From Coccinella septempunctata (taxonomy: Eukaryota; Arthropoda; Insecta; Coleoptera; Coccinellidae): a stretch of DNA of 64,000 nt. The translations under genes and the position numbers were made by a program. The notes under the pieces are model-generated. The model ran no database searches. It worked only from the letters and a program-made list of their open reading frames with translations, and was not told the DNA's origin. The stretch lies in contig NC_058192.1 in NCBI RefSeq assembly GCF_907165205.1, positions 1,488,001 through 1,552,000 on the forward strand. Direction: 5' to 3'. Positions 23,486 to 34,271 of this stretch are shown here, piece by piece. How positions within the stretch are numbered: position 1 is the stretch's first letter; each line of letters opens with the position of its first letter.

Positions 23486-25802
23486 TATATGTGTGGTCAG
23501 GGTTCGTTTGGGGAACATCGTTGCCAGACTTTCAGAAGTCAAAATCCTCACTCCTGTTACTGATGCTTACGTTATTGTTTGGAATGTCGTTAAATTCACA
23601 ATAACCTTATGCTCTCTTATAGCACCTAAGTCTTTGATACAGCACAACCTCCTATAATTCTCTCATAACCTAAATGTGTTTGAGACCAAGGTCTATTAAA
23701 ACCAATTTTATTCTTCTTCTTCTCTCGGACACCCAGTTGCCACCCAAAACATTATTCCGGCTTCGAGTCTCCCTGAAGGGCATCGGTGCCGGCAGGGTTC
23801 AAAAATCTTATCCCATATCCACCAGCCTTAGACCGGATACCATTCTGCACATTGCCCGTCCAATAATTAAAAGATCATAATACCAAACTGGCAGTCTGTT
23901 TGTACATTGAATTAATTCTGCACGTGTTAACAACCTCGGGGGTAATTGGATCGGCTGGCGAAGACGTGTAACAAGATTGGGAGGAAAAAGGAAGAGTTGA
24001 AACGGATACTCGGAGCAGCCATCGAACTGTTATCTCGGCCGCATATCTCGGAAATGGGATTGCGTTTAGGGGGAACAGATTAACGGGGGTGTGTGCGCTT
24101 TTGGTTCCTTTTTTTTCCCGGTTCCATATGTCTTCTGGTCGGGGGTATCGCCAATTCACGATACAAGGTGGTTTGTGGATTGGGGCATCCTTAAAATGAG
24201 CTTTCCCTAAGAGCTTATCCCTGAGAACCGAGTCCTAAAGAATAATCTACCAATGGGGGTGGATTTATGCAGGATTTCTAAGAGTTTCAAGTGCCCTCTC
24301 ACTCCCGAGGTTGGCAGTCGTCAAAGCTATCCTAATTCTGGAGAAGGGCTATCTGAACGGTTGATTTTCGGAGCAGTCTTTCAATTCTCATAGATTTTTC
24401 ATGCAGTCTTCTTCGTACAGCTCTCTTTCCTTCTATTTCTCCTGATATCCTTCTTATCTCATGACATATCCCAGCTCTTTTCTTGTTTTAATAGTTAACT
24501 TTACCTCTTTTTGTTTTCTTATCGTAATGGAGACCTTACCATTGGTAAACTTTTGTACCCATAGTATACTGTTGATACTATCCAGAATCCAAAATTATCG
24601 AGCCCAATTCTATTGCTTCCTTTTTTAGGTTTTTGTTCTTAGTGAACTGAATAAACCTAAAGTTATGGTGGAACTTGGACCAGAAGGATAAATCTCATAT
24701 GCAGATGGCCTGCCGGTTCCTTTCTTAGGTCTTAGTTGTTAAGAACAAACTCTGTGTAAACCCACTTTAGACTGGTTAATGTCTAAGGTCTTGGTTCTCA
24801 GGAAGCCTACATAAACCCACCACAAGACTTGAGAACCAAGAAATGAGGATTTAACCTTGAATCCTAAAAATACTATGGCAGTTTCCTCAAGCGTTTGTTG
24901 CCAGTCAAAAACGATAGAGGATTTCCATTAGGAAAAAGGAAATCAGTTGAAGAATCAGCAATACCAGGGGCCAAAATACATAAGTCTCTTTCTTGCTAGC
25001 ATTCGGTTAATGGCTTTGAAAATAAGACGTTCTTCCACATTCCAAATTTTTCGTAGATAGAGACGACGAACTATTTCTACCCCTGGAAGCTGAATCGTTC
25101 GTTTTCTTGTCTAGTTTCACATTGACCCACTTTCTGATCAACCCCTTTCCGATTTCACCAATTTTCCCGAGATTTCTACCCGAACAGACGATTTCCGAAA
25201 GCCGCTGAATCGAGGAGAATTTACGCCCCACACACACTCCGGCTCGTGCTACAGCAGACAGAATGGATGTGCCACCGTTTTCACGTATCGTACCCATCGG
25301 ACGGCTGCGTCATATGGTAGACGCCCGCTAAGCCGTGTACCATCAGACAGCACGTGTCCCTAACCGACTTCAGAACTCTTCATCCGTATCTGACTACAAC
25401 ACATAAACGCCTTCATTATCAATTTGGGTACACGACGTTAGCAAAGAGTGAAAACTCGTTGGCGATATCTTCGTCGTGTGTTAAACCGTAGATAGATGTG
25501 GTTGGCCTTGCTGATTTGGCAAAAATACTTCACTTTTGCGAGTGGCTTCTTGGACTAGGGACGAAAATTTGGTGTTGTAGTCAAGAATTGCGAAATTCGA
25601 AGAGATCTACACAGAGTATTACTCAATAGAGTCCAAAGCTCAATTAATGGCAAACGATTCAGAGCCAAATGACCATAAGGACACAAAAACAGGAAAAGAG
25701 TGTGTTGAATGGACTACTGGAGCTAATGATTTAGGTCAGAGATCTCTCTTGCGTTTTTAGGACAATGCTGTATGTGGTATGGAATGTATGGATCTAGTAG
25801 AG
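23486..25802. other. Intergenic, no gene recognised
   Basis: Contains GC-richer patches at about 23,730-24,170 and 25,060-25,400. The stretch at 24,590-24,870 repeats CTTAGGTC/AACCCAC motifs and shares TGGTTCCTTTCTTAGGTCT-like sequence with 33,407-33,430, suggesting fragments of a dispersed repeat. No gene is supported. Confidence 0.45.
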
Positions 25803-26238
25803 CAAGGCGTGTAAGGGTAGAAGCATCGCATTCGATCTGTGCCTGATTTGAAATCGATGTAGACTTCTTAAACCTAATTGTTACTATGGATGAGACTTGG
25901 GTACATTTCTACGATCCATAAACTAAGCAACAATCGATGGAATGGCGACTCTACGGGAAAAAATTAAAGAGAAAAGAGGCGGAAAGCTATCCAAAGGTGT
26001 TTTGTTTTTGCAAGACAACGCCCCTGCACACAAATATCATGTTGCCATGCAAAAAATTCTTGATTTAGGGTTTGAATTACTAGAACACCGCCCTCATACA
26101 CCAGATTTGGCTCCATCCGACTATCATCTCTTTCCTCAACTGAAAAAAAGTTTAAAAGGTCGTAAATTTCCTTCCAACGAGGAGGTAATGAAAGCTGTGG
26201 AGGTCTGGTTTGCAGGTCTAGAGACGTTGCGCAAAAAT
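25803..26238 (+). mobile_element. mariner copy 2, fragment
   Basis: Begins inside the transposase gene (counterpart of about 11,757) and ends within its C-terminal coding part, without either terminal repeat. It has an internal deletion of ~160 bp between the first and second catalytic Asp regions and stop codons upstream. The frame 25,942-26,256 retains LQDNAPAHKYH and the third catalytic Asp in PDLAPSDYHLFPQ, the segment missing from copy 1. A dead relic. Confidence 0.88.
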
Positions 26239-28612
26239 TCTAATTGGGCTCTATAGATTTGGCAATTTAGAGTACCTTTTTCGTTGACCTCAACATATGG
26301 GTATCAGTAACACTCCTGAGGGAATTGGCATCTACAGCGTCTCCAGCAGAAAGGTATGTACTCACTTTCATAAAGGTATTTAAGGTCAACAAAAAATGTT
26401 GTATGTACGTCGTCAAAAAACTGTGAATTTTTAAATTTTTTGGCCTTTAGTTTGCCTCGTATTTCGATATCAAACCAAATTGTCATCCTGTATCGAGTTC
26501 CTGAATTCGCTTAATCGGTTACATCGCATGAAAGAATGTCAAACACACTAGGCGCCATCAAAACTCACTAATACGCCGGCAACGAACTCTACTAGCAACG
26601 ATTCCTCATCGAAAAAATTACACGTTATTCGACGATAATCTTCTGAAATCCTCCTAAAAGGGAAAAAGCCGAGACCATTTATTCCGATGCGGAGTTCGTT
26701 GCCTCGCAGGACATCAGTTGGTCGCTCTGGATGACATCTTGGTATATTAAATCAGAACACGCGATGGCAATGGCCACCTTGTTCAATGTTTCCGGCGGAC
26801 TTTTATATTCATTTCAGAAAATGATAACGATCATAATTTCATTAATGGACCCAAATAATGCCAACATCTTTACGGCGGAAATATAGCCGAACGACGTTGT
26901 CAACTGCATCGTTTCAGGATAAGTATATACAATGAAAATCTACTTGGTGAGGGGCATATGGTATGTTGGGCATCGGGCCCCGTAGCTTCGGTTCGGTTAA
27001 AGTGGAATTTTGTAATGATTCGGGCTCATACTCAAGCTCAAGTTGAAGAACAAGAGCGAAAATGGCCTCAAACGATGAAGAATTAGTGGCAATGGTTTCG
27101 GAGTTAGGGATACCTCTTGGGTATTCAAAAAATAACGAACCAAATGAATTGAAACTCAGTAGATGGCTGTAAAGATCCCATAAGACGACTCGTGCGAAAT
27201 TTCTCCGGGATCGTGTGACTAGAAACTGAAAAAAAATTGGTTTTTTCAACCAATCGCTTGACCAGGTGTCGGTTGGGCTAGAATCTCACACAAAGCCCTG
27301 GGGCGTTTCGACATTTCGTACAATTTAAATCAATCGGCCTCAGAAAACTATACGTTCTAAAGAGATTATGATATCTCGGCCGAATAGAAGAAAGAACTGA
27401 CGCTCTACCAAATTACAGGGAGGCTCTTGGAATTAATGGACGTTCATGATACTAATTCGACCGCTTAAGAATCAATTTCGTCACTCGGTGTTTGCAGTAT
27501 GTCTGATTTGGACCGAAAATATACTGCTTGCGTCCTCGTGAATGTCGACTTTTTGTAATCATGGGTTTTGTGTTCACCTGGTGCATCGATTAACCGACAC
27601 CTTGTCTTCCAGTAATATGAAAAAGTCCAAATTACGCCCTCTGAATTATTCATATCGATATTTTGTGTTGTTTCTCGGTAAAAGTGGCGAAAGTTGATGC
27701 GGTTGATGGTATCTCGATCTTTCATTTTATAACCAAACTAGCGAACATCTTAGGTTTATCCCATGTGAAAATGGCTTAAATTAATGTAGGTTTCAAAACA
27801 CTCTCGATCTAATTCGAGCAACATAGAGTACATATATATGTAGCCTCCATATTCTCCATAAGATGGAATCAAGAAGTTCAAAACCTTCATTTTTTAAAAA
27901 CAGGTTCAACAGGAAGCAAGAGAGAGAGGAAAACAATTGATCAGGAATCCTGAAGACGATAAAAACATTCCCAAAGTCGTGGACTTTCGAAGATCGACTT
28001 TGAATGTAATTTCAGTGCTCAATTTTTCCATTAAACCTCTTTCTGAGCCACACAAACCATCTACTTAGTTCTTAGTTTGACCCAGAACCTTATAGTTCTT
28101 TTCCTTATTCTTTCAGAAGTGTATATACAGTTCATCTATGAGAAAAATCGCAATTTGTACTTATCACCCTTTCTTGAAACGCTTTCGTCTCATTCAATAA
28201 CCGCTGAACAGTATCATTTTACGCCCAAGGTGAAAACCATTATTGACCAGCGGTATTCAATAATACCTACTCATTTGTGAAAAAATATACTGTCGTAAAC
28301 TGTGAAGGGTCACCTTTGTCGGCGGAGGAAAGGTAAAATTTCGACTGAAATCTGAGGTGTTAATAGTATTTTGGCTGGTGAATGGGACTGTCTCACTATC
28401 TAGGCGCCAGGTGTCAAGTGAGGGACGTAGCATTCTTTGTTTCCAGTGTAATTTCGAAGGTAATACTCATTTTGGGTGGTTTCATTCATATCTTGCCGAG
28501 GTACAAACGACAAGGTGATTTTATGGTTTTACTATGTCACAAAAATAGACAGATTCGGCATTGAACACTTTTACGTAGTTTTTGCTGAACAGGTAAGGGT
28601 ATAATATTCATA
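26239..28612. other. Intergenic, no gene recognised
   Basis: About 2.4 kb with only short frames. A 111-residue minus frame at 26,914-27,249 has no family motif and is not called. Confidence 0.45.
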
Positions 28613-29131
28613 CAGAGTGAGCAATAAGTAAAGAATAAAATTTAGATCTTCGAGGAGGAGGAGTGGACAATTTTCTTTCAGATTTCATGATTTGGTCATT
28701 GACTTTTTTCAATATAGAGATGAAATGGTTCAACTAATGAATGAATTGATTATAATTTTTAATTTTTTATTTATTTTGAGGTCAATATCACACAGACAAT
28801 TCAGGAGTGACTGAGGCCTTTGAAGTGGCAATGTTTAGTGGTCATTTAGTGACAATGTGGTTCAGTAAAAAGGTTCTTAGAGGGTCCATCGAAAAAATAA
28901 ATAGCACCATGAGATTCCGCATGCATAAAACTACGTACCGAATTTATATATTTTCGTATGTTCGGAATCCGAGATTAAAAGAAAAGACTCTTGTTAGGGG
29001 CAAAATTCAGGGGCCTGCAACTCTTGAAGGGAAGGTCTACTGGCAAAAATCAAAAATAGGGGTATCCATATTTTGTCTCGAGAATTTAGGAGCAAATTTT
29101 GTTCCATTAATTTCGGGACACTCTGTATATT
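28613..29131. mobile_element. ~520 bp short-TIR element (family C)
   Basis: The left end reads ATACAGAGTGAGCAATAAG and the right end CACTCTGTATA, giving an ~11 bp inverted repeat. The right ~140 bp resembles 46,880-46,995 in the same orientation (CAAAATTCAG to the CTGTATATTGAA end), so this is a dispersed repeat. The 108-residue open frame inside is likely incidental. Confidence 0.5.
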
Positions 29132-30363
29132 GAACACGAAAGCTCGGAGAGTGATCCATTACCCCCATAAAGCGGCACATTTGAAAAGGACTTATCTCAT
29201 TTACTTTCTACCCTAGACGTTGATAATCTTCTAAGTGATACCGGAGTATGTATTTTCCTAGGAGTATTTCTTTTGTTGACGTGCAAATGGACTATTCATA
29301 TTCGCAGTCACGTTCATTATGAGAGGGTACAAACTTTGATAATATATCGATACGCTGCGTCCATTCAAGATTTCCCTTTCCCTGCACTTTCTAATACGTT
29401 AGGGCCATCTGATCTCTAAGGAGAAGGCGCAGTTTCTAATAACGAAAGGAAAGATTTAAATCCTCGACTTTCACGTTGTTGAAATTGAAAATTAATCGTT
29501 CTGCGGAGCGGGGTTGCGTTCGCCAGCCGAGGGTGAGATAGGGCATCACATTATTTGATGCGTAACTCCCTATTAGGAGGACACACGCCTGCCATATGTC
29601 GTCAACACTTGCTAATTTTACAGGCCGGAGCGCAACCAGAGAACGTCAACGATTCGAAAAATCAGGGGACTCTGGACGACAGGGCAATGAGCAACCAGAA
29701 GAATGTGAATTTCGTATGCTATCTGTCGATACTATCCATAACAATAATCATGACCATTGAGGGGGTTTAAGACCATAAAGTAAGCCATGGGTGTGTTCTG
29801 TGGTTTAATACTCTATGTCATTGCTGAATAGAGCCATGTCGAAGGACATATTTCGTAGAGTTTCCTAATTTTTACAGTATAAATACTTATAATCAATCTT
29901 CATATAGTTTTCGATGTTTCATCATTGTATAAATATAATAAATGTCGTTATATCGACTCGAAATTTCTGTTCATCAACTGTGAAGGCACGTGCAGATGAC
30001 ACGTGATGTTTACAAAATCACACAAGCATGTCGAAACGTTGGGAAGCATCGGAAAAACGTTACATTTCAATAATGGGTGTTTGAGTGGCGCGAGCATTCC
30101 ATGAATATTCAAACGAATGAATATAAATTGAGAGTAATACAATTTGTTTGTTTACCCTCCTCGTTACGTTACGTTTGGGATTACTATACTCGCCACGTTT
30201 TTGTTGTTTTCTGAATGATTTGATGTATTCCGATTGAAAAAGTTCGAGGCTGACAGTTTTTCCTCCATTTTGAGCCACTCAGCTAAGCTTATCTGGGGAT
30301 GTGCTAGACACACACGAAAGAGGTTGTTCCAAAGATACCTTCGATATTCAAGAAATACGTATA
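29132..30363. other. Intergenic with a possible small exon
   Basis: Mostly AT-rich, with one GC-richer stretch at 29,480-29,710 that includes the exon candidate listed separately. Nothing else is recognised. Confidence 0.45.
29624..29704 (+). other. Candidate small exon, function unknown
   Basis: A good acceptor (TTTTACAG) precedes 27 open codons (AGAQPENVNDSKNQG, then TLDDRAMSNQKN) ending at a weak GTGAAT donor-like site. Base composition is more balanced than the flanks and the peptide is hydrophilic, unlike translated AT-rich noise. There is no neighbouring exon or family match, so this is only a weak candidate. Confidence 0.2.
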
Positions 30364-31578
30364 CTCCATTCACTTTTATTTTAGCAGTCGGTTGGCCATG
30401 GAAATTTGACAGATTTCACTCTGTATAGTACGAAAATGTGGGGTTATGAAGCTTGTCAAAACATTTTTGGGTTTTAAATCAACGCTATGTGGCCCGTTCT
30501 ACGTAAAAGTTTCTGTTATTACGTATTTTATCACAATGTTGAATCTCTTCGGAAAATATGTAACGAACATAATTGAAGTTTATACAAACTGATTGAAGGC
30601 ATACCAAATCCAGTTATTTGCATGAAAAATACAAGAGATCGGTATAATATCATAATATGCACTAGCTTGAGGAGAGTTAATGTTCGTTATCTTCTTTGGT
30701 CAAAGTTTGAATACGTTACATCAGTTGTAGATTTCAAAAATATTAACCCAAAGATGAAATGCATATGTTGCAGTGGTTGGGAATGGGTATCTCCCGAAGG
30801 AATTAACAGATCATTACAAGAATGATAAATTCTTCAACAAAAATCATCTTGCACCAATATAAATAAAAGGAATTAAAGGCCGTTTCAATCAAGATGAACT
30901 TCACCTTTGAACAAAAATTTCACATGAACAATCAATTAGCAGGACAACTGGCGCGTATTTGTGGCTGTTCATCTTAATGCATTGATATAATAAGAATAAT
31001 TAGGTATTTATTGGTACCTTAAGACATTTACAATGTATAGAACAAGTCAAACGAAAAATAGAAAAATCAATTTTCGGGAACTCATTCTACGATGACATTC
31101 ATCGAAAATCCTGTAGTAAACTTTTCGCATTAATTCACTCAAACATAAAATTCTCAAATGCCACCACTTTTTTGGGTCTCCCAATAGAAGGAAATTCTTT
31201 GTCATCCTCTTCATTCACAATCTTTCTGATTGTGGAAATATTCAGCTGAAATATAAGTCGTTTAGATTCAGATGAAACATTATATAAATTCTCTTACATT
31301 GAATATGTCCGCTACCGTCTGACGAATTGTGGATTTTAGAATATCAGGGTATAACTATTTGAATAAGCGGACCTTAATTCCGAATAGCACTTTCCGAAAC
31401 CCTGTCCCTTTTTTCAATCACTTTCGGTATTTTCGTAATATTAATTGATATAAGTTGTGGCAACGGCGTTATGACATTAACGACATTTCATGAGTGCCAA
31501 CCTCACTCCGTTCTACTCACATAAAATTGAGAAAATTATTTCATGGCCAACCGACTGCTAAAATAAATGTGAATGCAG
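30364..31578 (-). mobile_element. 1.2 kb TIR element (family B), copy 2
   Basis: Same terminal repeats and order of sequence as 22,280-23,485, in the same orientation 8 kb away, flanked by TA at 30,362-30,363 and 31,579-31,580. Differences are mostly single substitutions and small indels. The minus-strand HTH remnant is at about 31,150-31,340 (TVADIFN, donor-like gap, LNISTIRKIVNEEDDKEF, PSIGRPKK). Confidence 0.88.
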
Positions 31579-33025
31579 TATAGTATTTCGGTACAAAATA
31601 TCCTATACTTCTCTTCAAGGAATATGACGTAATGATGGGTGACCTGACTGCAGCAGTAGATATTCGGTATTTATAAAAAATCTCCATCACGCTTCCTACA
31701 TCATTTGCTTGGGAGAATCGGGCAATATAAATTTCTTCGATTAATTTAACGCACTGCAATGCACCGCACGATTTGTTGCCAGATCAACCGTGAGCATTTA
31801 ATGATTTGCAATTAGACGCATTCAGATTCGAATGACTAGACAAAATCTGTTATACGTATGAGATATTACATTCATGAGGGCAGAATAACATTGAGGGATT
31901 TCGAGTCTAAACGGTAAAAACATTTCTACATATATAAAAAGTTCTTTGAGCTACGATTCAAGTTAGTTAACTGCTAGATAAATATCAGTTATATAGTTCC
32001 AAAGATAACAGCATTGTACCTACATTTTCGACAAGAATAGATCAAAAAGACGATAATTAATTCAAAAAAACGAAAACGACATACTGCGCAACACAACTTA
32101 ATCGGAATAATACCAAAAATGACATGCGCGTAGGAAATTTCCTTTTCTTGAAGGGTAAGTTGCATATTCGCAATCTCATTTTAGGACATGTGTCAATATT
32201 ACGGTCCTGTCTGCAACCCGATGAGATTTTCTCGCAGACCGGCAGTGCAATATATACCAACGTGTTGCAAATGCCAGCCGTTTCATTAACTCGATTCAAT
32301 CAGCGTCAATTTGATTCTTAATTATGAATTATTAAGGTTCATGCCTTGTTATTAATCATGATTCAACAAAATATTACTTTGTTTCTCGATATGCTGGTAT
32401 CCACATTGTCAGCCTGCCCAATGGGTTTATGGATTTTTGTAGATATCTCCCGACTAGCAGGTGTGAAATACAAATAAGTCCGTATGCATATTGCAATCTT
32501 GGCGAGTTGCTTTGTGCCGATGATGGAGTTCCCGAAAAAAATCACACTGTATTCCTCGAGAATAAAGCATCGAGGGATTTGGACCTGATGAATCATCGTG
32601 AGTGTTAAAACCAAACAGTATGAAATTAATGAACTTCATACCCAATTCGGTTACTATTTAAAATAATGCGATCTGAAGGGAGATTCACTGCATCAATATC
32701 TTTCTGGATCTGCCCCGTTACAAAACCCAACAAGAATCAAGCATAATAAAACAGGGGATTTCCATTGGCGTAGCCATGAGGGTAGAGAAGCTCAATGTAG
32801 TTATTGAATTTGATACTCAGTGGTGCAGTTTTATGATTGCTTGCTTGAAAATTATGTATGATATTTCCGTTATGTTGGAGAATTATTGATTGAATGATCC
32901 ACGTCCCTGCAAAGTAGATAACTGCGCTTTTGTAAGACTCCTTGATGAAAAGGCGCTTTTTCGTCTTTCATACAATGTCTGAGAATTGAACTATGCGGTC
33001 TTATGCCAAATATCATTTATAAATC
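31579..33025. other. Intergenic, no gene recognised
   Basis: No supported gene or repeat. Short frames at 32,057-32,645 lack motifs. Confidence 0.5.
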
Positions 33026-33292
33026 TCAAAATCTCTTGCTGATATTCAAATCACTAAGTTCCTTGGCAGGATCGTTGAAGTATTGCGCCTGTTTGCCCGC
33101 AACCCATAATATACCATGAAGAATGTATGGAATAGGAGAATTCTCAGAACAAAGTGTCTGAGAAACAGCTTTTTTTTCAATGGGTGATTCCTTGTCAAAA
33201 AATAGTGTGGGTCTTTCTTTCATATACTTTTTTTTTACCAGCCCCTGCTTACATGCATCTTTTTTCCCAATCAAATGTATGTTGTCAATCAT
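33026..33292 (-). CDS. Possible protein-coding fragment, unknown
   Basis: An 88-residue open frame, lysine-rich at the start (IGKKDACKQGLVKKKYMKER), then PTLFFDKESPIEKKAVSQTL, IPYILHGILWVAG and DPAKELSDLNISKRF. It lies 0.7 kb downstream of the collagen gene's stop on the same strand. Residue composition is balanced and unlike most AT-rich frames here, so it may be an exon or retrocopy fragment. I do not recognise the family, and no splice signals or upstream exons were identified. Confidence 0.25.
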   Translation of the reverse strand: MIDNIHLIGKKDACKQGLVKKKYMKERPTLFFDKESPIEKKAVSQTLCSENSPIPYILHGILWVAGKQAQYFNDPAKELSDLNISKRF

Positions 33293-33484
33293 TGGACAAC
33301 TGATCTGTATGGTGGTTGGTATATGCAGATTTCCTAAGATCTAGGACCTAAAAAGGTAGCCAATTGGCAGATTGCGAGCATATGATCACCATCTGGCAAT
33401 TAGAATGGTTCCTTTCTTAGGTCTCAGTTTTTAGGAAAGCTGAGTTTTGCGAGAAATGGGTAGGTAGGTACTCAAGAAAATATT

Positions 33485-34013
33485 CGCATTTCAAAGTAGT
33501 AAGTATTTATTTTACAATGGCAGTGCTCGATAAGAAATTAAACGAACTGTATAAATTCAAGCAGTGACAATGAGTTTCGAAGACTTTTTCTTGACTAGAA
33601 GTAACTATGAACGAAAAAGGAATGTTACTTACATAAAGATAAATTTCAACTGCGTGTAAACTATAGCGATAGCACCATTGAGATTTATAAGTAATTACAA
33701 AAATATTCTTTTGAAAAATAGAATAAAATCGAAATTTATGATGATTGCACTGGTCTCTGTTGATTTATTATTACATACATACAACTTATTCTACTAAATA
33801 CTATACAAAATTCTTTACATGCTTTTAATGTTACATCATGGCACGGCAGTTTTAAGAGTTAACAAGCTTATCATAAAATATTCGACCAAGTTTCGGGTTG
33901 GTACCTGGTCATCTTCCACGATGAGAAAGTACTTTCCCTGAAGGAACACTATATCGTTGATCACACCGTGAACTAGGCACTCTCGTTTGTCATGATTGTC
34001 GAATTTCTCAAGT
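33485..34013 (-). other. vkg: Probable 3' UTR of the collagen IV gene
   Basis: AT-rich sequence after the stop codon. AATAAA on the minus strand occurs at 33,506-33,511 and also near 33,762; either could be the poly-A signal. The true cleavage site cannot be read from sequence alone. Confidence 0.4.
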
Positions 34014-34271
34014 CTAGGTGTTTCTGATGCAGACTTGACATCTACCTACACGATCTCTGACGTTTCCTGCTTTCAGAGTCTGCTTTACTGGCTTCTGGAA
34101 TTGTTGGTTGGTTTCGATGGTCGCCAGCCAGAAACTGAGAGTATTAGAGAAATAGTGACATGTTCCTTCAGCACCGTTACACTCTATGAACGGAGTTGCT
34201 CTGAAATCTTCGAGACAAGAACCTGGACTAGCCAAAGACTGTCCACCACCTTCAGCACCAGCTCCAGTATG
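34014..34271 (-). CDS. vkg: vkg last exon: second half of NC1 domain
   Basis: Starts HTGAGAEGGGQSLASPGSCL and ends RCQVCIRNT plus stop. Carries five of the six cysteines of the second C4 repeat (GSC, IEC, GTC and the RCQVC pair). The Lys in QTLKAG aligns with the residue that, in other collagen IV chains, is joined to a Met of the opposing trimer by a peroxidasin-made sulfilimine bond. The intron before it (34,272-34,364) is 93 bp, phase 0. Confidence 0.95.
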   Translation of the reverse strand, partial: HTGAGAEGGGQSLASPGSCLEDFRATPFIECNGAEGTCHYFSNTLSFWLATIETNQQFQKPVKQTLKAGNVRDRVGRCQVCIRNT

